Assembly: GCA_965214915.1 (NCBI GenBank)
Contig: CBDCCP010000001.1
Coordinates: forward strand, 558,001 to 622,000
Length of the DNA: 64,000 bases
Direction: 5' to 3'
From: CATQHP01 sp965214915
GTDB lineage: Bacteria > Acidobacteriota > Terriglobia > Bryobacterales > UBA6623
A model generated the notes under the pieces. The model made no database searches, had not been told where the DNA came from, and saw nothing but the letters and a program-made list of their open reading frames with translations. The position numbers and the translations under genes are program-made. This document shows, piece by piece, positions 25,755-34,800 of the stretch. Each line of letters starts with the position of its first letter. The first letter of the stretch is position 1.

Positions 25755-26359
25755 TAAAGCGTATTCAGAGCGTTCGGCGCAGTGCGCTCGTAAGCCTCGA
25801 CGGCGCCCATCTGCTGCTGGATGTAGCTCAACTGATCGCCGCCTTCGAGCAGGCATTTCAGGGAAAATTCGTCGATGGGAAACTCGACCTCGCGGCCGGA
25901 CGGCAAGCACAGCGCCCGCCGCGTCAGATCGATCGCAACCCGGCAATCCTCATCTGCTTCGGCCGCGGCGAACAATTCCTCGTGCGCCGCCTCGTCGACG
26001 ACGATCGGCAGCAGCCCGTTCTTCAAGCAGTTGTTGCGAAAGATATCCGCGAACGAGGTGCTGATTACGGCCCTGAAGCCATGCCCCATGAGCGCCCAGG
26101 GGGCATGCTCGCGCGAGCTTCCGCAGCCGAAGTTGTCGCCGGCCAGCAGAATCGTCGCTCCCTCCGCCCGAGGCCGATTGACGATGAAGTCCGAGTTCGG
26201 ACTGCCGTCGGCCAGATACCGCCAGTCGTGGAACAGGTTCTTGCCCAGCCCCAGCTTCTCGATCGTTTTCAGAAAACGCGCCGGGATGATCTGATCCGTG
26301 TCGATATCGGCGACCGGCAGAGGGACCACCTTGCCCGAGAATTGCCTGACCGCTTCCAT
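25754..26359 (-). CDS. leuD: 3-isopropylmalate dehydratase, small subunit
   Basis: 201 aa from ATG 26359, with GGGGAG six bases upstream. LeuD signatures: VVPLPVADIDTDQIIPARFLK at the start, LLAGDNFGCGSSREHAPWAL in the swivel-domain core, FADIFRNNCLKNGLLPI, and C-terminal FSLKCLLEGGDQL. It forms the isomerase of leucine biosynthesis with LeuC, converting 2-isopropylmalate to 3-isopropylmalate. It starts 14 bp after the leuC stop. Length is typical. Confidence 0.96.
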   Translation of the reverse strand: MEAVRQFSGKVVPLPVADIDTDQIIPARFLKTIEKLGLGKNLFHDWRYLADGSPNSDFIVNRPRAEGATILLAGDNFGCGSSREHAPWALMGHGFRAVISTSFADIFRNNCLKNGLLPIVVDEAAHEELFAAAEADEDCRVAIDLTRRALCLPSGREVEFPIDEFSLKCLLEGGDQLSYIQQQMGAVEAYERTAPNALNTL

Positions 26360-26373
26360 AATGTTCTCCCCGC

Positions 26374-27762
26374 TTACAGATAGCGCCGGGCGTCGGTCAC
26401 GGCGCCCTCGACCGCCGAAGCCGCCGCCGTCAGCGGACTGGCCAGGAACGTCCGCCCGCCCTTGCCCTGCCGCCCCTCGAAGTTGCGGTTGCTCGTGGAT
26501 ACGCAGTACTGCCCCGGAGTCAACTGGTCGCCGTTCATGGCGATGCACATGCTGCAGCCCGCCTCGCGCCACTCCGCTCCGGCGGCCCTGAAAACCTCTG
26601 GCAACCCTTCGGCTTCGGCCTGCGCCTTGATCTTTTCCGAACCGGGCACCACCATCATGCGCACGTTGGGAGCGACTTTGCGCCCGCGCAGCACGTCCGC
26701 CGCCAGACGCAGATCGGACATCCGCGAGTTCGTGCAACTGCCCACGAACACCACGTCGACCGGCCGGCCCAGCAGCGGCTTGCCCCCCTCGATCTGCATG
26801 TAATCGAGCGCCTTGCGGATGCCGGGATTGCCGTTCGGCTCGGGCACCGGCTGCGTCACGCCCACGCCCATGCCCGGGTTCGTGCCCCAGGTAATCATCG
26901 GCTCCAGATCCGCCGCGCTGACGGTTTCGGCGCGGTCGAACGCCGCCCCCTCGTCGGAGGGCAGCTTCCGCCAACGCGCGACGGCCGCGTCCCAATCCAC
27001 TCCTTGCGGGGCTTTGGGCCGGCCGGCCAGATACTCGAAAGTCGCGTCGTCCGGAGCGACCATGCCCGCCCGCGCCCCGCCTTCGATCGACATGTTGCAA
27101 AGCGTCATGCGCCCTTCCATCGTGAGCGCGCGAATCGCTTCGCCGGTGTACTCGAGCACATGGCCGGTCCCGCCGCCGATGCCGATCTTGGCGATCAGCG
27201 CCAGGATCAAATCCTTGGCCACGACGCCGTCCGGCGCGGCCCCCTCGAAGCGCACCTCGCAAGTCCGCGGACGATTCTGCAGCAGACACTGCGTCGCCAG
27301 CACATGCTCGACTTCCGTCGTGCCGATGCCGAAAGCCAGCGCTCCGAAGGCGCCGTGCGTCGACGTATGGCTGTCGCCGCAAACCACCGTGAAACCCGGC
27401 TGCGTCAAGCCCAATTCCGGGCCGATTACATGGACGATGCCTTGATCTTCCATGCCCATGTCGGCCAGGGGCACGCCGAACTCCCGGCAATTGATGCGCA
27501 ACTGCTCCACTTGCTTGGCCGCGATCGGATCCACAATGGGCAGCGCGCGGTCCGTCGTCGGGATGCTGTGGTCCATCGTCGCCATCGTGCGTTCGGGCCG
27601 GCGCACCTTGAGGCCGCGGTCGCGCAGACCCTGAAAAGCCTGCGGCGAGGTCACTTCATGCACCAGATGCAGGTCGATGTAGAGCACCGCCGGAGACCCG
27701 GCTTCATGGACAACGACATGCTCGTCCCAAATCTTCTGGAACAACGTACGCGGCTTGCTCAC
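26374..27762 (-). CDS. leuC: 3-isopropylmalate dehydratase, large subunit
   Basis: 462 aa, an aconitase-superfamily [4Fe-4S] enzyme. Cluster cysteines are C343 (VGSCTNSR) and C403/C406 (AGCSMCIAM), with the family motifs VCGDSHTSTHGAFGALAFGIGTTEVEHV and MEGRMTLCNMSIEGGARAGM. The start codon is GTG at 27762, preceded by GGGG at short spacing. It precedes leuD in one operon; leuA and leuB are not nearby. Confidence 0.97.
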   Translation of the reverse strand: MSKPRTLFQKIWDEHVVVHEAGSPAVLYIDLHLVHEVTSPQAFQGLRDRGLKVRRPERTMATMDHSIPTTDRALPIVDPIAAKQVEQLRINCREFGVPLADMGMEDQGIVHVIGPELGLTQPGFTVVCGDSHTSTHGAFGALAFGIGTTEVEHVLATQCLLQNRPRTCEVRFEGAAPDGVVAKDLILALIAKIGIGGGTGHVLEYTGEAIRALTMEGRMTLCNMSIEGGARAGMVAPDDATFEYLAGRPKAPQGVDWDAAVARWRKLPSDEGAAFDRAETVSAADLEPMITWGTNPGMGVGVTQPVPEPNGNPGIRKALDYMQIEGGKPLLGRPVDVVFVGSCTNSRMSDLRLAADVLRGRKVAPNVRMMVVPGSEKIKAQAEAEGLPEVFRAAGAEWREAGCSMCIAMNGDQLTPGQYCVSTSNRNFEGRQGKGGRTFLASPLTAAASAVEGAVTDARRYL

Positions 27763-28036
27763 AACCCCGTCAGTTTAGCGCAGGCGCCCTTGAAAAGCGC
27801 ATCGGTCGAATTCGCGGTTCCCCGGCGGCCGCCTCCGCACACGGACAAACGCATGCCGTCGGCATCCGGTTCAAGGCTGCCAGCCAATCCGAGTTCAAGT
27901 ACCGCAACATCGGAACCGCCTGGGCGATTACTGGTACCACGCGCGTTGAGCATCTCGCGCAAGGGGAATAGGCTGGAGTTCAATACCGAGTAGGTTAATG
28001 TCGATGGATTAACTGATCCATACCCCAAGATCACTT
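27763..28036. other. Region without a clear gene upstream of leuC
   Basis: Contains an open frame of about 90 codons on the minus strand, but its composition is not protein-like. Probably holds the leuC promoter; none was distinct enough to name. Confidence 0.4.
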
Positions 28037-28576
28037 TCATCGAAATTCCTCTTCAAAGAATTCCTTTTCGATTAGTTTGTATCCTAACCTCATAGAGCTT
28101 TGATTTTCATTCCGATAAGAAAATTTAAGTATCTCGTGAATGCCGTAGGGGTGAGTTTTTTTGTTGCAAACGATGTATCGAAGGTATTCATCACAAAAAT
28201 GCTTTGTGGGATTCCCATATTTGTCAATATCGGCATCCAGTAAGTCATCTTCATTCCCATTTTTCTGAACACGAACTGTCGTAAGCTGGAGCACCCCAAG
28301 GCTGTCTCGTGATTTTATACTGCAAAGTCCATCTTTATCAGGTTTTACAGGAAGCCCTTCAAAATTTTTCCTAGTGACCTTTGGAAATACTGGTCACATT
28401 TTTAAAGTTAGGATCAGATGGATTCAACGCAATCTCAATTCCAGCGACAAAGCGATCTCTCTGTAATTTTCGAAAAAAATTTTCCGAATACTGGTTACTG
28501 TCCAGGGTTCATATTTATCTTTAGAATTAGAAAGCATATGAGAAAGTAGTATGATGGAGACGTGTGCCTTCGACAT
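28037..28576 (-). pseudogene. Unknown AT-rich gene with two frameshifts
   Basis: A natural-looking protein of about 180 aa can be assembled from three frames. It starts at ATG 28576 (MSKAHVSIILLSHMLSNSKDK...). It shifts near the A7 run at 28473-28479 into LQRDRFVAGIEIALNPSDPNF..., and shifts again between 28373 and 28393 into NFEGLPVKPDKDGLCSIK...GYKLIEKEFFEEEF. The composition is much richer in A/T than the flanking genes, suggesting transfer. No family recognised. Either a pseudogene or an intact gene with two indel errors. Confidence 0.55.
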
Positions 28577-28646
28577 TGCAAAATGAAATAGAAAAAGGCT
28601 TGAATTTCATTGCATTTCTCTCGTTTCTTTTTTTCAGTTTCCCGGG

Positions 28647-29135
28647 TTAGTTCCTCGTTAGGGCTTGTGGCTTGTCGTCTCCGGTGCTTGTCTTTTCAGT
28701 TTCCGAGTTTTGTTGCTCTCTCCTGCTTCCGAAGTAGAATCCTACCACACTTCCGGCCAGGGTCGCGAACGAAGCCAGCACTTTGTCAAAGTTTTGGTCG
28801 ATAACCTCCCCACCAAAAATCAGCACATTCAAATAACTCCCGGCAATGGCTAGAGCCAACATGCTGCGTACCGAACCCTGGGGCAAGTTCAATCCTTTTA
28901 GGGGTGGCTTATTCTTGTCGTTTTCTTTGCGACCAACCAGACAAGAATACAAGGGCAGCCCGACAAACACGACCGAGAGCAGCAAGATCTGCGATATGAG
29001 CAACGCCGCCAACGCCCCGTTGGCACTCTTGGTGGCGCTATCCTCGGCGGCGACAGTGCTATCGGCGGGCGTCTGTCCATGAATTGTCCATGTCCCAATG
29101 GCAAGGACAATAGTCATTGTGATAGCTAAGCGCAT
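28647..29135 (-). CDS. Small membrane protein of unknown function
   Basis: 162 aa from ATG 29135, with AAGGAG seven bases upstream. There is a signal-like N-terminus (MRLAITMTIVLAIGTWTIHG), then hydrophobic segments around residues 43-65 and two more around 91-125 (SMLALAIAGSYLNVLIFGG; ASFATLAGSVVGFYFGS). A charged, Ser/Thr-rich tail follows. Probably three membrane spans in total. It follows the 29.2-29.8 kb gene on the same strand, so the two may work together. Not assigned to any family I know. Confidence 0.7.
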   Translation of the reverse strand: MRLAITMTIVLAIGTWTIHGQTPADSTVAAEDSATKSANGALAALLISQILLLSVVFVGLPLYSCLVGRKENDKNKPPLKGLNLPQGSVRSMLALAIAGSYLNVLIFGGEVIDQNFDKVLASFATLAGSVVGFYFGSRREQQNSETEKTSTGDDKPQALTRN

Positions 29136-29170
29136 ATTGTTACTCCTTCCGACAAACAAATCATCCTCGA

Positions 29171-29822
29171 TTACAACACATTTAGCTCGAACTCAATTTC
29201 GTACGTTCCCGATTCTTCTTCTTCCGGGATTACCTCTTTACCGTTAAATCGTAAATTGGAAAACCCCTTTATTGTATTTTTCCGTGAACCGTTTCGACCC
29301 TATGAACAGAATCCTATCGACTTTATCTCCCCCGGCAAGATCCTTGAGAAGAAAAGATTGCGCATCCTCCGCCGCCGATCCCAGAGACTTGAACAAAAGC
29401 GCATTTCCATGAGGGATGACGTCTTTCACTCTGCCCATAACTACTTTGGCGATTTTCCCCAAGGACCTTTTTACCACGTCCCAGAAGTCTTTCCGATCGA
29501 CATCCAACACAGTGAAGCGGATGGAGTGAAGACTTTCACCCGTTACGAAAAGAATCAACTTATCCCAATCGTCGATCTTGTTCATGTCGAATGCGGCGAT
29601 GTCCTTCTCACCATTCTTACCACGGACAAAATTCGGCTCCTCCGACTGGCCGGGGTCGCACTCCCAGTAGGTATCCAGGCTCGGCATCACGGTATGTTCC
29701 ACGGCGGGCCGGCCTTTGTCGTCGACGAAACGCAGGTCAACAACGAATCGAAAGTTGGCGTTATCGCCCCGCAGGTTTTTTGGAAATTTGAATTCCGCGA
29801 GCTTGAGTTCATAAAGCGGCAT
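29171..29822 (-). CDS. Unknown cytoplasmic protein, frameshifted near its C-terminus
   Basis: ATG 29822 is preceded by AAAGGAG. The first 180 codons (MPLYELKLAEFKFPKN..., NANFRFVVDLRFVDDKGRP, WDKLILFVTGESLHSIRFTVLDVDRKDFW) suggest a beta-sandwich domain followed by helices. In the annotated frame translation stops at 29244. One base removed from the GGGG run (29264-29267) opens a far more natural ending, GFSNLRFNGKEVIPEEEE...FELNVL, stopping at 29171. I give the extended coordinates. No signal peptide; no family recognised. Likely partner of the adjacent membrane protein. Confidence 0.6.
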
Positions 29823-30095
29823 AGGGTTTCTCCTTTATTGCTGCGGGGACCTCACCGCGAGGAAACATCCCCGCCGTAGCCGCGCCTCCCGCCGCCCCCA
29901 CGGTGGAGATGACCTTGGCCACGTTCATCGGACGGTCAGCCGCGACTGCGCCCAGGCAACCTCCACCTGCAGCACGGCGCAGAGCGCAAGCCCGAACAAC
30001 AGCGGCGCGCAAGACCGCTTGCGCGCCGCACAAACTTTCTCCACGGATGGGTTCTGCCGAGTCCCGTTCATTGCGTTGCCGTCTCGCCTCATTAA
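29809..30095 (-). other. Small overlapping ORFs upstream of the 29.2-29.8 kb gene
   Basis: One short frame (29925-30095) encodes a signal-peptide-like stretch (LLFGLALCAVLQVEVAWAQ) and stops with a TGA that overlaps the ATG of a 39-codon frame (29809-29928, MNVAKVISTVGAAGGAATAG). That frame in turn overlaps the ATG of the next gene. They may be pieces of one small secreted protein split by a frameshift, or chance. No further gene is visible up to 30372. Confidence 0.3.
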
Positions 30096-30372
30096 TGATG
30101 ACACCCAAAATATCAAATTTTTTGGCTTGAGTCTATTTCATAGTTGTAAATTTTTTGAAGAATTAACCAACCGAGCGAGGAAGACCGGAGAACCGGTCAA
30201 CTGTTCATTGCTCAACTCAAACTCCACGCCGGGTTCGGTTTTGATCTCCTCAAAGTTACTTGTCAGGGAATTCGGGCGAGACGTCCGGGAACGGCGGACA
30301 GTGCGGTGTCGTATACTGAGCTTTCGTCGCGAGGCTCGTCTGGAGGGCGGCAGCCGGAGGCGGCGTCTCATC

Positions 30373-32345
30373 ATGCATCGGTTCGGGCTTCTCGCGGCCG
30401 CATTGTTTTTCGTTTTCGGTTCGAGCGCTCAGGCGGCGGCGGACTTCTACGGCGAAATCTTCCCGCTGCTCGAAGCGCGGAACTGCCGCGCCTGCCACAA
30501 CCCCTCCGGCGTGGCTTCCGGCACGCGCCTCCAATTTCCGGCTGCCGGGGCGCCGCGGGAACGGGTCGAGCGCTTCGCCCGGGGACTCGCCGCGTTCATC
30601 GACCGCGGCGACCCGCCGCAGTCGCTGCTGCTGCTCAAACCCACCAACCGCATCGCGCACACCGGCGGCCGGTTGATCGCGCCCGGAAGCGCGGACGAAC
30701 GGTTGCTGCTGGGTTGGATCGAGCGCCTCGCCGCCGAGCCGGTCCGGCATCCGGCCGCGGGCGGCGGCGGCGCGCCCTCAGCGCGGCGCGCCGAGCCGCT
30801 CAGACGGCTCACCCACGTCCAGTACGACAACACGGTCCGCGACCTTTTGGGGGACAGAACCCGGCCCGCCCGCAATTTCCCGGCCGAGGATTTCGTCGAC
30901 GGCTTCACCAATCAGGCATCCGCCCAGGCCGTCACGCCGACGTTGGCGGAATTTTACGCCGCCGCCGCCGAAAAGCTGAGCCGGAACGCCTTTCGCTACG
31001 GCGACGAGAACGCCTTGATCCCGTGCCAATCGCCAGGCGCAACCGACCGCGAGTGCGCCGCGGCGTTCGTCAGGCAATTCGGCGCGAGGGCCTACCGCCG
31101 GCCCCTCGAGCCGGAAGAGGTCCGCGGCCTCGTTGCGCGGACGGTCGAATGGGCAGGCAGAAACGACAACTTTTTCGAAGGCGCCCGCGTTGCAGTCGAA
31201 ACGATGCTGCAAGCGCCCCAATTCCTGTTTCTGATTCCGCAACCCGAAGGCAGCCCGGGGAAACAGTACGAAACCGCATCCAGACTCGCGTACGGCGTCT
31301 GGAACACGCTCCCCGACCGCGAATTGCTCGCGGCGGCGGCAGAAGGCCGCCTCGATCGACAGGCGGAGGTCGAGCGGCAGGCGCGGCGGATGCTCGCCAT
31401 GCCGGCCGCGCGCGAGACGCTGGACGAGTTTTTCGCCCAGTGGATGCGCTTCGACCGCCTGCGCAATGCGGTCAAGGATCCCGACCGCTTCCGGGACTAC
31501 GCTCCGGAAGTCGCCGAAAGCATGGCCGAAGAATCCCGGCTTCTGTTCCGGCATCTGGTCTGGAACGATCGCGACTTCCGCGAATTTTTCACGGCGGACT
31601 ACACCTTTGTCGACGACTTCCTCACGCGGATCTACGGTATGCCGGATGCTCGGACGCCCTTCGGATTGACCCGCTATCCGCCGGGTTCGGCGCGCGGCGG
31701 AATCCTGGGCCACGGAACGTTCCTGGCGCAGACCGGCAAGCCGGCCTCCACATCGCCAACCGAGCGGGGGCTGTTCGTACGGGAACATTTCCTCTGCCAA
31801 ACGACGCCGCCTCCCCCGCCCGGCGTGGACTCTTCACTCCCGACCCTTCCGTTGGGGGCCGCCCCCTGACGGCGCGAGAGACGATGGAAACTCTGCATGC
31901 CTCCGAACCGGCCTGCATTTCGTGCCACAAACTCGTCGACCCGATCGGTTTCGGCTTCGAGCATTTCGACACGGTCGGCGGCTATCGCAAGACCGAGCCG
32001 GTCAGGCTGGAGCCCAGCCCCCTCGAGAAGCAGCAGGGGCGCGAGGCCGAGGTTCACGATATGCCGATCGATTCTTCCGGCTATATCGCCGGCATCGACG
32101 GCTCCGATTTCCGGTCGCCGCGGGAAGCCGGCAAGATCCTGGCCGACTCCGTCGTCTGCCGGCGGTGCGTCGTCAAGCAGTTGTTTCGCTATTTATTCGG
32201 ACGGCACGAGACCGAAAACGATGGCGAACTGCTCGACACGGCCTATAATCGTTTCAAGCGTTCGGGCTTCCGCTTCCGCGAGTTGGCGCTCGGATTGCTG
32301 GTCAGCGAGGAATTTTTGCAAACCGAATGGAGAGGCGCGCCATGA
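30373..32345 (+). CDS. DUF1587/DUF1592/DUF1588/DUF1585 secreted cytochrome-like protein, frameshifted
   Basis: A signal peptide (LAAALFFVFGSSAQAAA) is followed by a PSCyt1-like haem site C38-x2-C41-H42 (RNCRACHNPSG). DUF1587 (RRLTHVQYDNTVRDLLGD), DUF1592 (FGARAYRRPLEPEEV...), DUF1588 (GFLTRIYG...GGILGHGTFLAQTGKP...PPPPPGV) and DUF1585 (C-terminal RELALGLLVSEEFLQTEW) follow in order. The first frame stops at 31869; losing one base in the G5 run at 31854-31858 explains it. A sixth G would read through GGRPLTARETM...CISCHKLVDPIGFGFEHFD to 32345, giving about 657 aa. It overlaps the DUF1552 gene by four bases (ATGA), as is usual for this pair. Confidence 0.82.
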
Positions 32346-33670
32346 AGACATCTCTATTGCCGCGGCGTTCTTTTCTCAAAAGCGCCGGAGCCGCGGGCGC
32401 CGCCGTCCGCATCGGGCTGCCGTCGTTGGCCTGCATGTTCAACGCCTCCGGGACGGCTTACGCGGCCGGCGCAGCGCGGGCGAAGCGGCCGGATGCGGAG
32501 TCGGGCGCGCCGGAAAAGCGCTTCGTTTTCTGGTTCAACGGCAACGGCATCCCGGAGCGCTACTGGATTCCTCGCGAAACGGGCGCCGACTACACCCTGA
32601 CGCCGTGCTTGGCGCCGCTTGCTCGCCTCCGTGACGACATTCAGATCGTGTCCGGGCTCGACAACCCCAACGGGCAGGCGAGCGGCGCCGGAAACGGCCA
32701 TATGCGCTCGATGAGCGCGTTGGTCTCCGGGGAAAAATACACCGGACTGGGAGCCGGAGGCCCCTCCATAGACCAACTCGTCGCCGGCCGGATCGGCGGG
32801 AACTCGCGCTTTCCATCGCTGCAGATCGGAGTCTGCCGGGAATCGTTCGGCACGAGCATCCAGCGCAACATGAGTTGGGGCGCCAAGGAGCGGGACCTGC
32901 CGCCGGAAGTCATTCCTCAGCAACTCTTCGACCGGCTCCTCGGAACGATCGACGAGGGTTGGAAAAACCGCAAGCGGAGCATCCTCGACGGCGTTCGAGA
33001 ACAGGCGTCCCGGCTGCAGGGGCGATTGGGGCGGGAGGACTCGCGCCGCATCGACGAGTACTTGACGGCGGTCTTCGACATGGAGCGGACAATCGCGAAC
33101 TTTCCGGAGGACTACGCCCGCAACGTCGAGGAGCCGGAAGCCGGGGGCGGCCCGCTCGACTATCCGCGCATCGCCAAGCTGCAGAGCGATCTGCTTGTCC
33201 ACGCGTTCGCTGCGCACCAGACCCGCGTCGCGTCCTACATGCTGACCAAATGCCAGGGTCTCACCCGCTTTCCCTGGCTGGGCCTGTCGTTCGCAAGGCA
33301 CCATGAATACTCGCACTTGGGCGGCCCGCATCGTCCGCGTCAACAAGAAGTCATGCGCGACATCTGCCGCTGGCATGTAGCAGAGTTCGCCTACCTGGTC
33401 GCCAAGCTGAAGAACACGCCCGAAGGGGCCGGATCGCTGCTCGACAACTGCGCGCTGCTGTTCGTGCATGAACATGCCGAGGCGAACTTTCACAAGAACA
33501 GCGGCGGAGCGGTCATTGTGGCCGGACGCGCCGGACGCCTCCGGCCGGGCCGGCATACGCGCGTCGCAGGAACCTTCGGCGACCTCTACCGCGCGGTCGC
33601 CGCTGAAATGGGCGCGCCCCTCAAGAGCTTCCCGACCTCGTACTCCACCCTCTCGGCTCCGACCGGCTGA
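32342..33670 (+). CDS. DUF1552 secreted protein (Tat signal)
   Basis: 442 aa from ATG 32342. A twin-arginine signal (LPRRSFLKSAGAAGAA) is followed by DUF1552 sequence: RFVFWFNGNGIPERYWIP, LAPLARLRDDIQIVSGL, GHMRSMSALVSGE, and the distal FARHHEYSHLG and CALLFVHEHAEANFH. The family is a DUF1501-like, alkaline-phosphatase-fold relative found next to DUF1592 genes in Acidobacteria, Planctomycetes and Verrucomicrobia. The role is unknown but probably periplasmic, in complex with the cytochrome-like DUF1592 protein. Translational coupling is indicated by the ATGA overlap. Confidence 0.9.
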   Translation: MKTSLLPRRSFLKSAGAAGAAVRIGLPSLACMFNASGTAYAAGAARAKRPDAESGAPEKRFVFWFNGNGIPERYWIPRETGADYTLTPCLAPLARLRDDIQIVSGLDNPNGQASGAGNGHMRSMSALVSGEKYTGLGAGGPSIDQLVAGRIGGNSRFPSLQIGVCRESFGTSIQRNMSWGAKERDLPPEVIPQQLFDRLLGTIDEGWKNRKRSILDGVREQASRLQGRLGREDSRRIDEYLTAVFDMERTIANFPEDYARNVEEPEAGGGPLDYPRIAKLQSDLLVHAFAAHQTRVASYMLTKCQGLTRFPWLGLSFARHHEYSHLGGPHRPRQQEVMRDICRWHVAEFAYLVAKLKNTPEGAGSLLDNCALLFVHEHAEANFHKNSGGAVIVAGRAGRLRPGRHTRVAGTFGDLYRAVAAEMGAPLKSFPTSYSTLSAPTG

Positions 33671-33692
33671 GCCGCCGCGGGTTTCAGAAGAA

Positions 33693-34793
33693 TCAGTGAA
33701 TGACGCTGCGCCCCGGCCGCGCGGCCAGGAACAAGGCGACGGCCTCCTCGCTGAGGAGCGTCTCGGCCGCGATCAGCTTGCGCAGCGCGGGACGATCCCG
33801 CAACGCGGCCAGACCCGCGTCGCCGAAACGCGTCCCGGATACGTCCAGCATCCGCAAGGCAGGGAACCCGGCGAGCGCCGCCCCCGCCTCGTCGTCGACC
33901 GCCTTGACGTGCGCGAGAACAAGTTCTTCGAGACGAACGAGCGGACGAAGCCTCTCGATGCCCGCGGCCGTCAAATGCGACCGCGAAAGGTTCAGCCGGC
34001 GCAGGCCGGTCAGCCGCCGAAGATGATCCGCCCCGGCGTCCGAGACGCGGATCGAGCCCAGAAAACGCTTGCCGGCGGCGGCGGCATATTCCTCGTTCGG
34101 CGCGGCCAGGTTGAGACTTTCCAGGCCGCGCAGCGCCCCGATTTCTTCCAAGTTCCGGTCCGTAACCTTGACCACCGGGATGCCGCTGTCGATGACCTGG
34201 ACACCGCTCAGGTCAAGCCGGCGCAAGCTATTGAGCGCACGAAGGCCGGCGACGCCTGCCTCGCCGATGCGGTTGCCTCCGATCGCCAACGACTCCAGAT
34301 GCGGCAATGCCTCAAGCAATTCAACAGCCGGATCGCTGATATCGGTGATGCCGATATCGAGTGAGCGCAGCCGCCGGAGCTCGGTCAGGAACTTGACGCC
34401 GGAGTCGCTGATCTTGGTCCCGCGGACGTTCAGGCGCTCCAGCTTGGCCGCCCGCCGCAACCGCGACGCCCCCGCGTCGGTGATGTGCTCGCAGAAGAAC
34501 AGATCGAGCTCGCGCAACGACGGCAACGCGGATACGATCGACAGCGCGTCGTCCGTGACATGCGTTTGCCCCAGCGCCAAGCTCTCCAGACCGGTCAGCC
34601 CTGCCAAACGCTGCAAGTCCAGGTCTCCGATCCAGGTGCGCCTGAGATCGACGCCCACGATCCGGCCTTCGACTCCGCGCCGGCATGAACCGCCCTGCCG
34701 GCGAATCCATTCCTCCACTTGCGCGCTGTCCGCTCCGAGCGCCACAGGGCACAGCAACGCGAGCAGGGCCGGTATCCGGTACGGTCCCGTCAT
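33693..34793 (-). CDS. Exported leucine-rich-repeat protein
   Basis: 366 aa from ATG 34793, which gives a normal signal peptide (YRIPALLALLCPVALGA). The rest is about a dozen cysteine-free LRRs of about 24 residues with the pattern L-x-x-L-x-x-L-x-L-x-x-T-x-(I/V)-(T/S)-D-x-(G/A), e.g. LRELDLFFCEHITDAGA and LRSLDIGITDISDPAVELL. This is the LRR_6/F-box-like subtype common in Planctomycetes and Acidobacteria. It starts 7 bp after the preceding LRR gene, so the two are co-transcribed and probably arose by duplication. Likely ligand-binding or structural. Confidence 0.85.
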   Translation of the reverse strand: MTGPYRIPALLALLCPVALGADSAQVEEWIRRQGGSCRRGVEGRIVGVDLRRTWIGDLDLQRLAGLTGLESLALGQTHVTDDALSIVSALPSLRELDLFFCEHITDAGASRLRRAAKLERLNVRGTKISDSGVKFLTELRRLRSLDIGITDISDPAVELLEALPHLESLAIGGNRIGEAGVAGLRALNSLRRLDLSGVQVIDSGIPVVKVTDRNLEEIGALRGLESLNLAAPNEEYAAAAGKRFLGSIRVSDAGADHLRRLTGLRRLNLSRSHLTAAGIERLRPLVRLEELVLAHVKAVDDEAGAALAGFPALRMLDVSGTRFGDAGLAALRDRPALRKLIAAETLLSEEAVALFLAARPGRSVIH

Positions 34794-34800
34794 GCATCCT

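Noticed and set aside
26374..27490. Open frame running into leuD from upstream (about 578 codons in total)
   Set aside because: Its first part is antisense-like shadow of leuC in another frame; LeuD homology begins exactly at ATG 26359.
27759..28040. 93-codon minus-strand frame before leuC
   Set aside because: No ribosome site, unnatural composition, no motif.
30019..30372. Upstream extension of the DUF1592 gene
   Set aside because: Would place over 100 unrelated residues before a clear signal peptide starting at 30373.
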